A stretch of 34,877 nt of DNA from an uncultured bacterium (GCA_959020415.1 CAUERX010000013.1:1-34877), one strand, 5' to 3'; positions 7,287 through 14,880 are shown, counted from the first letter of the stretch. Program-made: numbers and translations. The notes: a model not told the origin generated them from the sequence alone.

Positions 7287-7362
7287 TAATCGACAAAATG
7301 CTACAAACATAAATTGCTTGATACCAATTTATTTAACCCCTTTGAGAAATCCTTATAAATAA
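7276..7362 (+). CDS. 28-residue micro-ORF with strong ribosome site, spans a direct repeat
   Basis: ATG 7276 sits eight bases after AAGGAGG (7261-7267), as good a ribosome site as any in the window. The frame reads MDNNNRQNATNINCLIPIYL and then TPLRNPYK before TAA. Its second half is encoded by the first copy of a direct repeat (7318-7345), so it may be a leader peptide, a gene cut by element insertion, or a fortuitous frame. No family is recognised. Confidence 0.4.
   Translation: MDNNNRQNATNINCLIPIYLTPLRNPYK
7318..7345 (+). repeat. Direct repeat copy 1 (TTGATACCA ... TTAACCCCTTTGA)
   Basis: TTGATACCA (7318-7326) followed after six bases by TTAACCCCTTTGA (7333-7345). The same two blocks recur at 7474-7500 with one mismatch and a five-base gap. 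The pair could be an attachment-site core, regulator operators or partition/replication sites. Confidence 0.6.
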
Positions 7363-7410
7363 AGGGCTTGCGAGCATCGAGATCTTGCACGTTTTTTTAA
7401 AGAAGGACTA

Positions 7411-7446
7411 AAAAATAGCAAAAAATGATAAAAAATGGCTATTTTT
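7411..7446. repeat. AT-rich inverted repeat in the element's left intergenic segment
   Basis: AAAAATAGC (7411-7419) pairs with GCTATTTTT (7438-7446). The surrounding ~200 bases (7363-7573) contain no gene but hold A/T runs, this hairpin, the second direct repeat, a promoter and a terminator, suggesting a control or origin region. Confidence 0.5.
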
Positions 7447-7473
7447 ATTAAAAAATGGGGTTATTTTTTTTAG

Positions 7474-7500
7474 TTGATACCACAAGGTTAACCCCCTTGA
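7474..7500 (+). repeat. Direct repeat copy 2, containing a CAAGG/CCTTG inverted repeat
   Basis: TTGATACCA (7474-7482) and TTAACCCCCTTGA (7488-7500) repeat the blocks of copy 1. Within it CAAGG (7483-7487) and CCTTG (7495-7499) form an inverted repeat around TTAACCC. It lies directly before the TATAAT at 7501, so a protein bound here would affect that promoter. Confidence 0.6.
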
Positions 7501-7506
7501 TATAAT
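7474..7506 (+). promoter_or_regulatory. Possible regulated promoter ahead of the parAB operon
   Basis: TTGATA (7474-7479) and TATAAT (7501-7506) are 21 bases apart, longer than the ideal 17, with the CAAGG/CCTTG inverted repeat filling the spacer. Long-spacer promoters usually need an activator that bends DNA. Alternatively only the -10 is used, with another -35. Confidence 0.4.
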
Positions 7507-7523
7507 TTGATATTTTTAATAAC

Positions 7524-7552
7524 AGACGGTTTTAATTAACTGTCTTTTTTTT
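7524..7552 (+). terminator. Terminator or attenuator 40 bases before parA
   Basis: AGACGGTT (7524-7531), loop TTAATT, AACTGTCT (7538-7545, one G-U), then T7546-7552. It lies downstream of the candidate promoter and upstream of parA, so it could attenuate the whole ICE operon. Confidence 0.75.
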
Positions 7553-7591
7553 GGGTGGAAAAGTGGTGGGATAATGAAAGGAGGTGAAGAA

Positions 7592-8419
7592 GTGCCTAAG
7601 TGTGAAATTATTGCAATTGCTAATCAGAAAGGAGGCGTAGGTAAGACAACGACAACGTTTAGTCTTGGAGTTGCATTAGCAAAAGCTGGTAAAAAGGTTT
7701 TATTGATTGATGCTGATCCACAAGGTGATTTGACAACATATATGGGATGGCATAATAACGATGAGATTCCTGTTACATTAGCAACGTTAATGGAAAGAAC
7801 TATTACAGATAAAGATATAAATGCTTTTGAATCTGTATTACATCATAATGAAGGATTGGATTTAGTTCCATCTAATCTTGACTTATCATCCTTGGAAGTT
7901 AGTTTGGTTAATGCAATGAGTCGAGAATATACTATGAAAAATTCAATTGGATCATTAACAAATAAATATGATTATGTTTTGATTGATTGTATGCCATCAT
8001 TGGGTATGATTACCATAAATGCATTAGCTTGTTCAGATAAAGTTATTATTCCTGTTCAATCACAGTTTCTAGCAACTAAAGGTATGGGACATTTGTTACA
8101 AACTGTTCTTAAAGTTAGAAAACAAATCAATCCTAATCTTAAAGTAGGTGGAATCTTGCTTACACTAGTAGATGAAAGAACGAATTTAGCGAAGAACATT
8201 AGAAAAGAATTAAGTGAGACTTATGGCAACGTTTTTAAATTGTTTGACACTCAAATTCCTAGAGCTATAAAAGTGGCTGAGTCAACATCACAAGGAGAGA
8301 GTATTTTTTCTTATGATAAAAATAGCAAAGTATCATCAGCTTATAATAATTTTGCAATGGAGGTATTAAAAGATGGAGAAAAAGAGTTACATCGATCATC
8401 AAACATTCAAGCTAGATGA
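7592..8419 (+). CDS. parA: ParA-family partition ATPase
   Basis: I choose GTG 7592, placed after AAGGAGGTG (7578-7586); ATG 7574 would lie upstream of that site. The deviant Walker A motif KGGVGKTT is at residues 13-20, with the signature Lys. LLIDADPQGD (Walker A') and DYVLIDCMPSLG (Walker B) follow. No N-terminal helix-turn-helix precedes the ATPase, so this is a chromosomal/Soj-like or ICE-type ParA. It binds DNA non-specifically when ATP-bound and moves ParB-bound DNA. On ICEs such proteins stabilise the excised circle or help replication. It overlaps parB by 47 bases, indicating tight coupling. Confidence 0.93.
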   Translation: MPKCEIIAIANQKGGVGKTTTTFSLGVALAKAGKKVLLIDADPQGDLTTYMGWHNNDEIPVTLATLMERTITDKDINAFESVLHHNEGLDLVPSNLDLSSLEVSLVNAMSREYTMKNSIGSLTNKYDYVLIDCMPSLGMITINALACSDKVIIPVQSQFLATKGMGHLLQTVLKVRKQINPNLKVGGILLTLVDERTNLAKNIRKELSETYGNVFKLFDTQIPRAIKVAESTSQGESIFSYDKNSKVSSAYNNFAMEVLKDGEKELHRSSNIQAR

Positions 8420-9323
8420 TTTTTTTACTACTCAAGAACAACGAGATGAAAACAAAAAAGAAAAAATCGAAATAATTGATTTAGATTTAATTGATGATTT
8501 TCCAGAGCATCCGTTTAAAGTTAGAGAAAATGAAGACTTAATTAAGTTGCAGGAAAGTATAAAATTAAACGGTGTTTTAGAACCTATCATTGTAAGAAAA
8601 AAAGGCGATAGATATGAAATTGTATCTGGACATAGAAGAAAAAAAGCTTCAGAACTTATTGGTAAATCTGAAATACCATGTATTGTAAGAAATATGTCGG
8701 ATGACGAGGCAACAATTTATATGGTTGACTCTAATATGCATAGAGAGTTTATTTTGCCTAGTGAAAAAGCGAAAGCTTATAAAATGAAACTTGATGCAAT
8801 GAAACATCAAGGAATTAGGAACGATTTAACTTCGTTCCCAGTGGGGAATAAGTTAACTTCTGCTGAGACAGTTGGGAAAGAAATGGGAGAAAGTAAAAAT
8901 CAGGTATATAGATTTATTAGACTTAATTACTTAATTCCTGAATTATTAGTTATGGTTGATAACTCGGTATTAGAACAAACTCCATCAATAGCTCTAAGAC
9001 CAGCAGTAGAACTTTCTTATTTGAAAGAATCTGAACAAAAATTAGTCTTGGATTCAATCAATTATACAGATTCAACTCCTAGTCATGCTCAAGCAATTCA
9101 ACTTAGAAAATTAAGTGAAAGTAGTCAATTAACAGAGCAAAAGATTGATGAAATAATGAGTCAAGAAAAGCCAAATCAAATTCCTAGAATAAGTCTCAGT
9201 GAGGATAGAATACGAAAAGTTATTCCCAAAAGCCTGAAAATTAATGATATGGAAGATTTTGTAATTAAAGCATGTGAATATTATGGGCGTCATTTGAGAG
9301 AAAAAAATATAGAAAGTCGATAG
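8373..9323 (+). CDS. parB: ParB/Spo0J-family partition protein
   Basis: The 316-residue protein has an N-terminal ParB/sulfiredoxin-fold domain with LQESIKLNGVLEPIIVRKK, then the nucleotide-binding SGHRRKKASELIG box and the NMHREFILPSEKAKAYKMK segment. A helix-turn-helix (about 165-190, TSAETVGKEMGESKNQVYRF) follows. ParB proteins bind parS-like sites, hydrolyse CTP and recruit ParA. Its start ATG lies within parA after GGAGG. The classical chromosomal parS consensus is not obvious nearby; the CAAGG/CCTTG repeats at 7474-7500 are a candidate target. Confidence 0.92.
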   Translation: MEKKSYIDHQTFKLDDFFTTQEQRDENKKEKIEIIDLDLIDDFPEHPFKVRENEDLIKLQESIKLNGVLEPIIVRKKGDRYEIVSGHRRKKASELIGKSEIPCIVRNMSDDEATIYMVDSNMHREFILPSEKAKAYKMKLDAMKHQGIRNDLTSFPVGNKLTSAETVGKEMGESKNQVYRFIRLNYLIPELLVMVDNSVLEQTPSIALRPAVELSYLKESEQKLVLDSINYTDSTPSHAQAIQLRKLSESSQLTEQKIDEIMSQEKPNQIPRISLSEDRIRKVIPKSLKINDMEDFVIKACEYYGRHLREKNIESR

Positions 9324-9349
9324 CATGATTTATCTAGTAGAGGTGAAAT

Positions 9350-10141
9350 ATGGATGATAAAGAATTTCAAATAAAGAGAAGCGATAATTTTACAATAGTA
9401 AATAATTTTATATTACGAGATAAGAACTTATCACTTAAATCTATTGGTTTACTTTGTAAAATGATAAGTTTACCACCAAATTGGGACTATTCGTTTAATG
9501 GACTAGTATCTATATGTAAAGAAAGTAAGTCTGCTATTAGAACAACTATTAATGAACTGAAAGAATCAGGATATATAGAAATATTGAAAAAACGAGATGA
9601 TAAAGGCTTGTTTGTATATAAATATATTGTATATGATATGCCAAAAACCTTATATTTAAATAAAAATAATCCAGGGACCGATTTTCCATCTATGGATAAT
9701 CCAACATCGGAAAATCATCACCAATTAAATAGTCATTCATTAATAGATAAAATAGATAAAACATCTAAAGATGAGGAAATATCAAATTTCACTAAAGAAT
9801 TAATTAAATTAAATTATATAAGTAAAGATGAGTATAATCTTACATATTATGATAACTTATTTAAAGAATATAAAGATAATGGTTATTCAAATCATGAATT
9901 GTTTATGTCTATACATTATATTACTAAAAGAATTAAAGAAAATAAATTTCTAGATGAAGATGGTAATATAATAAGAAATAAGTTTGGGTACTTCAAATCA
10001 GCATTAGAATCTAATTTTAAAAAATTACAAGGTTATTCGGATTATGAAGACGAATATGATTGGCTAGCTGATAATGAAGATTTAATAAATAATTATAACT
10101 TATCTAAATTATCTAATAAGAATAAAGATAGAGAAAGATAA
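9350..10141 (+). CDS. Winged-helix replication/DnaD-like ICE protein
   Basis: The 263-residue protein is preceded by AGAGGTGA. Its N-terminal ~95 residues read as a winged helix: NNFILRDKNLSLKSIGLLCK, a helix pair around WDYSFNGLVSICKESKSAIR, then LKESGYIEIL and a wing with RDDKGLFVYKYIVYD. This layout is common in replication-initiator and DnaD-type proteins of phages and ICEs of Bacillota. After a polar linker a helical C-terminal domain (about 140-235) contains LFKEYKDNGYSNHELFMSIHYITKR and FGYFKSALESNF, reminiscent of DnaD/DnaB2 primosome domains. Placement after parAB supports a role in replicating the excised element. It ends in DRER, part of a repeated 3' sequence. Confidence 0.65.
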   Translation: MDDKEFQIKRSDNFTIVNNFILRDKNLSLKSIGLLCKMISLPPNWDYSFNGLVSICKESKSAIRTTINELKESGYIEILKKRDDKGLFVYKYIVYDMPKTLYLNKNNPGTDFPSMDNPTSENHHQLNSHSLIDKIDKTSKDEEISNFTKELIKLNYISKDEYNLTYYDNLFKEYKDNGYSNHELFMSIHYITKRIKENKFLDEDGNIIRNKFGYFKSALESNFKKLQGYSDYEDEYDWLADNEDLINNYNLSKLSNKNKDRER

Positions 10142-10164
10142 ATCGCAGAATTTTATTTTTTTCA
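10121..10164 (+). repeat. Gene-end repeat copy 1 (GATAAATCGCA plus T-rich tail)
   Basis: The last codons and first 3' bases of the winged-helix gene (AATAAAGATA, GAAAGATAAATCGCA, ATTTTATTTTTTTCA) recur almost exactly at 24499-24541, after an unrelated gene. Both copies are followed by a promoter-like -10 and a new gene. Confidence 0.6.
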
Positions 10165-10170
10165 AAACTA

Positions 10171-10179
10171 TGTTATAAC
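10171..10179 (+). promoter_or_regulatory. Extended -10 promoter candidate before the anchored Cys protein
   Basis: TG at 10171-10172, one base, then TATAAC (10174-10179). No good -35 is seen. It would start a transcript for the gene at 10209 and possibly the adhesin beyond. Confidence 0.4.
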
Positions 10180-10208
10180 CAGATAAATTAAGCAAAGGAG
10201 TGTTTTTA

Positions 10209-10757
10209 ATGAAACGTAAGAAAATTTTGATTATAACAGGCATCTTTATTGTTACTGGTGTCATTTGTACTTTTTGTTTATTTCGCAATTTTACAAATCC
10301 AGCAAATACCGAAATAAAAAAAGGTCAAACCGATACCAAGATAACAGAAACTAAAAAGGAAGAATCGGAATTGATAGAGGAAAACACAGAGCAAGTTACA
10401 CCAGATATTTCAAATGATTCTGAAGAAATTAAAGATAATAATACTTCCAATAATGGTGGTACAAATAATTATGATGGTTCAGAACAAGATATTCCTTCAA
10501 TAAATAACTCAACACCAATTGTAGAAGAAAATAATGAAAGGCAATGTACTGTAAAAAAATTTTATTCTGTTTTTAGAGCAGATTTTGATAATTTTGAGGA
10601 ATGTAATGAAAAAGGGAATATCTTAAAAGAAAAAAATAAATATTATGGATTTACATGTGATTATCAAACTGATGATTGTGGAGATATTTATTATATGCTA
10701 ACATTTTTTGACGGAAATGGAAATTTTATTGATTATCCGTCTGTGCCTAAGTCTTAA
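10209..10757 (+). CDS. Membrane-anchored, exported protein with a four-Cys C-terminal domain
   Basis: I start at ATG 10209 (AAAGGAG at 10194-10200); the GTG at 10200 overlaps that site. A basic head (MKRKK) precedes one hydrophobic segment (residues 5-25), so the rest is outside. Residues about 30-115 are a low-complexity Glu/Thr/Asn/Ser spacer, the sort that lifts a domain through the wall. The ~65-residue C-terminal domain has four cysteines (RQCTVKKF, FEECNEKG, GFTCDYQ, DDCGDIYY) that could form two disulfides. No lipobox is convincing. It precedes the adhesin and sortase on the same strand, so a surface role in transfer or attachment is plausible. The family is unrecognised. Confidence 0.7.
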   Translation: MKRKKILIITGIFIVTGVICTFCLFRNFTNPANTEIKKGQTDTKITETKKEESELIEENTEQVTPDISNDSEEIKDNNTSNNGGTNNYDGSEQDIPSINNSTPIVEENNERQCTVKKFYSVFRADFDNFEECNEKGNILKEKNKYYGFTCDYQTDDCGDIYYMLTFFDGNGNFIDYPSVPKS

Positions 10758-10776
10758 ATAATTAAGGCTTTTTTTT
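10743..10776 (+). terminator. Weak terminator before the adhesin gene
   Basis: CTTAA and TTAAG close on ATAA, with outer GCC/GGC pairing across one bulge, followed by eight T (10769-10776). The stem includes the stop codon of the preceding gene. Confidence 0.55.
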
Positions 10777-10800
10777 ATGAAAAAATAAAGGAGGAAAAAA

Positions 10801-13290
10801 ATGAGATTAATAAAAAATAAAATAAGTATGGTTTTATTATTTTTGGTTGGTTTATCTTTTATTCCAACTATAACAGTAAATGCAGCTAATTATAATGAAT
10901 CATTTAATGACAAGTCTCAATGGATAAAAGGAGACTATATTTTAAAAGTAAAGGGTTCTACTCGTAAATACCAACAAATGACAGTAATTACTCGTAATAG
11001 TGATGGACAATTTGTTTATTGTATTGAACCAGGAACTCCAGTTGCTCAAGGAGCAATTTATCCTGGACAAGATTTTGATCAATCTTATGTTGCAAATATG
11101 ACAACTGAACAATGGAGAAGAATATCTTTGTTAGCATATTACGGTTATGGTTATGGTGATCATACTGATATAAAATGGTATACTGTTACACAATTTTTAA
11201 TTTGGCAAACTGTTCCACATGGATATGATATTTATTTTACTGATACATTAAATGGAAATCGAATTACAAAATACACAGATGAAATGAATGAATTAAACAG
11301 ATTGGTTGAAGAACATTATAAAGCCCCTAGTTTTACTTCATCTAATATAGAAATGAATATTGGAGATGATTTAGAATTAAATGATACAAATGGGGTTTTA
11401 CATAATTTTGAAGTAGCAAGTGAAACAGGAGTTAATGCTACAATTGAAAACAATAATTTAAAAATTACCGCTACAAATGTAGGTGATGGAAGTGTAACTA
11501 TTACTAAAAGAGATAAAAATTATTCTCATCCAGCAATTGTTTATTTCCATCCTTCAGGTCAAGACTTAATGATGAGAGGATCTTATGATCCAGTTGATGT
11601 TAATATTAAAATAACTGTAGTAGGAGGAAAAGTATCTGTTAAAAAAATTGACATGGATACTCAACTAGGTATAGCTCAAGGTGATGCTACTCTTGATGGT
11701 GCAGTTTATGGTATTTATAACATGGAAGGAGAAAGAGTTGGTGAAGTAGTTTCAAAAGGTGGCGAATATGTTATGAGTGATTATTTACCATCACTAGGTA
11801 CTTTTTATCTACAAGAAGAAAAAGCTTCAGTTGGTTATGAATTGAATGAAACTAAATATTATTTTGAAATAACAAAAGATAATTTATATCCTGAAGTTGA
11901 TGTAAGTGAAAAAGTAATAGAAAGAGATTTAAAAATATTTAAAGTTTATGCATCAGACGAAACAGGTTTTTTAACTGGTGAACCTAATGTTACTTTTGAT
12001 ATCTACTTAAAATCAAGTGGAGAAAAAGTAACAAGTATTACAACTGATGAAAGTGGTTATGCTACTGCTACTTTACCTTATGGAATATATACAATAAAAC
12101 AAGTAACTAGCACACAAGATCATGAATTTGTTGAAGATTTTGAGATTACAGTAAATGAAAATGCTGATGATCCTATCTACAAATTATTGGCTAATGCCGA
12201 GATTAAAGCTAAACTTAAAGTAATTAAAGTGGATGCAGAAACTGGCAATGTGATTCCTGCTGCTGGAATTAAATTCAAGATTTTTGATATTGAAAATAAT
12301 GAATACGTATGCCAAGTTACTGATAAAGAACAATGTGTTTTTGAAACTAATGAAGAAGGAATTTTGCTTACACCATTACCTTTAAATAGTGGTACATATC
12401 GATTAGAAGAACAAGATCAAGAACTTGATGGATATTTATGGAATAAAGAGCCATTAGAATTTACCATTGGCGAAGATTCAGAGCTTATTGATGATGAAAC
12501 TTTTGGTGCTATTTTAGAGGTTAAATTTGAAAATAATCAAGTAAAGGGTAAAGTTGAAATTAACAAAAATGGAGAAAAGCTAATCATTGAAAATGGTTCT
12601 TATTATTATGAGAAAATCAAGTTAGAGGGTGCAGAATTTGAATTAAGAGCTTCAGAAGATATTGTTGTAGGTGGAAAAACTTATTACAAAAAGGGTGATT
12701 TAGTTACTATTCTAGTTACTGATGAAAATGGTTATGCAAGTATTGACAATTTACCTTTAGGAAAATATGAATTAAATGAAACTAAATCTAGCCATGGCAA
12801 TGTAGTAGATTCTAATATATATGAGTTTGAATTAAAATATAAGGATCAGTACACTAACATTGTTTATCAAACTTTTGATTTAGATAATCAATATGAAAAA
12901 GGAACTTTAGAGTTTACCAAGACTGATTTAGTTACAGGTGAACCTTTACCTAATACTAAAATAGAGATTTATACAGAAGATGATATAAAAGTTTTTGAAG
13001 GATATACTGATGAAAATGGAAAAATCGTGATTGAAGATATGCCTATTGGAAAATTTTATTTAATCGAAACTGAAGCTCCTGAAGGGTATATTTTAAATCC
13101 TGAAAAAATGTGGTTTGAGATTAAAGAAAATGGTGAAATAGTAAAAGCAAATATGACAAATGAACAAATAGTTGAAGTACCAAATACAGAAGCTGTTGAT
13201 TCACATTTACCATTAATCTTAGGTTTGTGTTTTGCAGGAGTTGGAGTAGGAATCTTTGTGTATGAAAAGGTTAAGAAAAATAAAAAATAG
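10801..13290 (+). CDS. Thioester-domain (TQXA) adhesin with SpaA-type repeats and a wall-sorting signal
   Basis: The 829-residue surface protein follows AAAGGAGG. A signal peptide ends near residue 29 (TVNAAN). Residues ~40-150 fit a thioester domain: Cys74 in FVYCIEPGTP and Gln131 in TVTQFLIW match the Cys and TQXA Gln that form an internal thioester able to bond covalently to target amines. A segment around 175-255 resembles an Ig-like strand set. From ~275 on there are about five SpaA/Cna-B-like domains, each with a K-V-D/K start, an E-containing (Y/L)xLxEx strand and a GxY or GxF turn (FYLQEEKASVGYELNETKYY, FYLIETEAPEGYILNPEKMW). The C-terminus has VPNTEA, a hydrophobic segment and EKVKKNKK: a variant LPXTG sorting signal. 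The dedicated sortase overlaps its end. Thioester plus isopeptide-type stalk suggests covalent cell-cell attachment. Confidence 0.88.
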   Translation: MRLIKNKISMVLLFLVGLSFIPTITVNAANYNESFNDKSQWIKGDYILKVKGSTRKYQQMTVITRNSDGQFVYCIEPGTPVAQGAIYPGQDFDQSYVANMTTEQWRRISLLAYYGYGYGDHTDIKWYTVTQFLIWQTVPHGYDIYFTDTLNGNRITKYTDEMNELNRLVEEHYKAPSFTSSNIEMNIGDDLELNDTNGVLHNFEVASETGVNATIENNNLKITATNVGDGSVTITKRDKNYSHPAIVYFHPSGQDLMMRGSYDPVDVNIKITVVGGKVSVKKIDMDTQLGIAQGDATLDGAVYGIYNMEGERVGEVVSKGGEYVMSDYLPSLGTFYLQEEKASVGYELNETKYYFEITKDNLYPEVDVSEKVIERDLKIFKVYASDETGFLTGEPNVTFDIYLKSSGEKVTSITTDESGYATATLPYGIYTIKQVTSTQDHEFVEDFEITVNENADDPIYKLLANAEIKAKLKVIKVDAETGNVIPAAGIKFKIFDIENNEYVCQVTDKEQCVFETNEEGILLTPLPLNSGTYRLEEQDQELDGYLWNKEPLEFTIGEDSELIDDETFGAILEVKFENNQVKGKVEINKNGEKLIIENGSYYYEKIKLEGAEFELRASEDIVVGGKTYYKKGDLVTILVTDENGYASIDNLPLGKYELNETKSSHGNVVDSNIYEFELKYKDQYTNIVYQTFDLDNQYEKGTLEFTKTDLVTGEPLPNTKIEIYTEDDIKVFEGYTDENGKIVIEDMPIGKFYLIETEAPEGYILNPEKMWFEIKENGEIVKANMTNEQIVEVPNTEAVDSHLPLILGLCFAGVGVGIFVYEKVKKNKK

Positions 13291-13885
13291 TAGAAAGAAC
13301 CGATTATTAATTGTCGGTTCTTTGCTTTTTATTATTGGTATTTCTATTGTCTCTTTTAATTTTATTGCAAGATTTAATATTCAAAATGAAGAAAAAAAGG
13401 CTATAGAGGAATTTTATATTCAAGAAGAAAAAGTAGAAAATAATGAAACTACAATAGAAAGTGAAGATAAAACTCAAGATAAAACAGATTATATAGGTAT
13501 TTTGAAAATTCCAAAAATAAATCTGATTAGAGGCTTGGTATCTCCAGATAGTAAATATAATAATGTAGATTATAATATTCAAATTATTGATGGATCTGAT
13601 ATGCCAAACGTAACCAATGGGTGCTTTATTTTAGCTGCACATTCTGGAAATGCTAGTATTTCTTATTTTAAAAACCTAAATAAACTATCAGTTGGAGATA
13701 ATGTTTCCTTGGATTATGCCAATAATACATACAATTATAAAATAGTAAATATATATGAAGTTGAAAAAACAGGTAAGGTTAAAATTGAAAGAGAATATGA
13801 TAAGACCACACTTGTTTTAATTACTTGTAAGCATAATACAAATAAACAAATTGTACTTGTTGCTAATTTAATGGAGGAAAGTTAA
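13262..13885 (+). CDS. Sortase dedicated to the upstream adhesin
   Basis: I start at ATG 13262, inside the adhesin's last codons. The 207-residue protein has a basic head, an anchor helix (about 14-36), a charged spacer, and a sortase barrel from YIGILKIPKINL. The catalytic His127 is in ILAAHSGN and Cys189 in LVLITCK. After the Cys the usual Arg strand reads NTNKQIVLVA, so the expected Arg is Lys195 or Gln196; the same Lys-Gln pattern is, from memory, seen in other ICE-type sortases. The enzyme would cut the VPNTE signal of the adhesin and join it to the wall or to another subunit. A terminator-like hairpin lies inside its first codons. Confidence 0.9.
   Translation: MKRLRKIKNSRKNRLLIVGSLLFIIGISIVSFNFIARFNIQNEEKKAIEEFYIQEEKVENNETTIESEDKTQDKTDYIGILKIPKINLIRGLVSPDSKYNNVDYNIQIIDGSDMPNVTNGCFILAAHSGNASISYFKNLNKLSVGDNVSLDYANNTYNYKIVNIYEVEKTGKVKIEREYDKTTLVLITCKHNTNKQIVLVANLMEES
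13294..13333 (+). terminator. Intragenic terminator-like hairpin between adhesin and sortase
   Basis: AAAGAACCGA (13294-13303) and TCGGTTCTTT (13314-13323) pair perfectly over 10 bp. GCTTTTTATT follows. It starts three bases after the adhesin stop but lies inside the sortase reading frame, so it could end most adhesin transcripts and lower sortase output. Confidence 0.65.
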
Positions 13886-14109
13886 TGAAGAATACATTAT
13901 TAAGTTCTAAGTTTAAAACGATTGAAAAATTGATAAAATCTGGAATTGATTCAGATGAAAAAATAAAAAAAATAACTATTGATGATATGTGGAATATCAA
14001 AGGTTTAACTGGAAATGACATATCTAATATAAAAGAATTAAGAGAAGCAATTAAGAAAAGAGACTTAATTGCTTTTTTTAATGAATCAGAATTTAAAGGG
14101 GGTGATTGA
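13885..14109 (+). CDS. Unknown 74-residue helical protein
   Basis: The start overlaps the sortase stop (TAATG), so it is translationally coupled. The sequence is short and helical (FKTIEKLIKSGIDSDEKIKK, then DDMWNIKGLTGNDISNIKEL). The LTGNDISNIKELREAIKKRD part resembles a helix-turn-helix or helix-hairpin-helix seen in small DNA- or RNA-binding ICE proteins, but I cannot name a family. It sits between surface and DNA-handling genes. Confidence 0.6.
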   Translation: MKNTLLSSKFKTIEKLIKSGIDSDEKIKKITIDDMWNIKGLTGNDISNIKELREAIKKRDLIAFFNESEFKGGD

Positions 14110-14160
14110 TGAAATCAATTAATTAAATTAAAAAAATAAAAAAAGAAAGGAGAAATAAAA

Positions 14161-14514
14161 ATGTTAAATCAAGTAATCTTAGTAGGTAGATTAGCACGAA
14201 ATCCTGAGGTTCAAGAATTAGAAAATGGAAAAAAAGTTGCCAATATTACATTGGCAGTTCCTAGAAGTTTTAAAAATCACGAGGGAGAATACGAAACGGA
14301 TTTTATTGATTGTACCCTTTGGAATGGTGTTGCAGAAAATGCATCATTATATTGTGAGCAAGGAGATATAATTGGTGTTAAAGGACGCTTACAAAAAGAT
14401 TCTTACGAAAAAGATGGAGAAAATCGAACAAGAATGAATGTTGTAGCTGAGAAAGTAACTTTCTTATCTAGTAAGAACCATGAAAAAAATAACGTAGAAC
14501 GAGATGATAGATAA
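14161..14514 (+). CDS. ssb: Single-stranded DNA-binding protein
   Basis: The gene has a strong AAAGGAG site. The 117-residue protein is an OB fold: MLNQVILVGRLARNPEVQEL, KVANITLAVPRSFKN, TDFIDCTLWNGVAENASLYC, KGRLQKDSYEKDG. It coats single strands made during transfer and replication. It is shorter than housekeeping SSBs (~150-180), and the acidic DDDIPF-like tail that recruits partner proteins is missing; it ends in NNVERDDR. That suggests an element-specific protein that covers DNA without recruiting the host repair set. Its final codons form one arm of a hairpin. Confidence 0.92.
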   Translation: MLNQVILVGRLARNPEVQELENGKKVANITLAVPRSFKNHEGEYETDFIDCTLWNGVAENASLYCEQGDIIGVKGRLQKDSYEKDGENRTRMNVVAEKVTFLSSKNHEKNNVERDDR

Positions 14515-14526
14515 TGTCATCTCGTT
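14498..14526 (+). terminator. Perfect 10-bp hairpin over the ssb stop
   Basis: AACGAGATGA (14498-14507) pairs with TCATCTCGTT (14517-14526) around a 9-base loop that holds the stop codon. The following TTTAATTT is only a weak U-tract, so partial termination or mRNA stabilisation are both possible. Confidence 0.55.
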
Positions 14527-14545
14527 TAATTTATTGGAGGATTGC

Positions 14546-14869
14546 ATGAGAGAAAAACTGTATGAAAAAATTACGAAAGAGTTTGAGAATTATATAAAAG
14601 ATTTAAAGACTAAGGATGTTGATTATATTATTGATAGATCATATGAAACAGCTATCAAGGAGGAAATGATTTATTGTTTTGATCCAAATAGTAGATATTT
14701 TTCTGATGAACAAATAAAAATATTGAATAAAAGTTCTTCACCATTGAATGAATTATATAGTGATTGGATAAGCAATGATTTCTCAATAGGTGATGAGATT
14801 AGAGAATCAATGAATGAATATTTATTTGATTTATTATCAAAAATTAGAGAAAAAGATAGAGAAAGATAA
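14546..14869 (+). CDS. DUF3848-like protein
   Basis: I start at ATG 14546, with TTGGAGG at 14534-14540. The 107-residue acidic protein starts with a LYEKITKEFENYIKDL helix, followed by an AYE-like YETAIKEEMI helix. The block SPLNELYSDWISND then resembles the family's PLxxLYxxW signature. DUF3848 proteins are common on ICEs of Bacillota; their role is unknown. It ends in IREKDRER, with the same terminal bases as two other genes here. Confidence 0.55.
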   Translation: MREKLYEKITKEFENYIKDLKTKDVDYIIDRSYETAIKEEMIYCFDPNSRYFSDEQIKILNKSSSPLNELYSDWISNDFSIGDEIRESMNEYLFDLLSKIREKDRER

Positions 14870-14880
14870 ACTTTAAAATT

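Noticed and set aside
7411..7506. CRISPR array in the repeat-rich left segment
   Set aside because: Only two imperfect direct repeats 156 bases apart, no regular spacers and no cas genes.
7362..7573. tRNA gene as ICE integration site
   Set aside because: No cloverleaf, T-loop GTTCGA or CCA end is visible in this stretch.
10801..13290. Classical three-subunit sortase-assembled pilus locus
   Set aside because: Only one large stalk-type protein with a sorting signal is present; no separate backbone or basal pilin gene.
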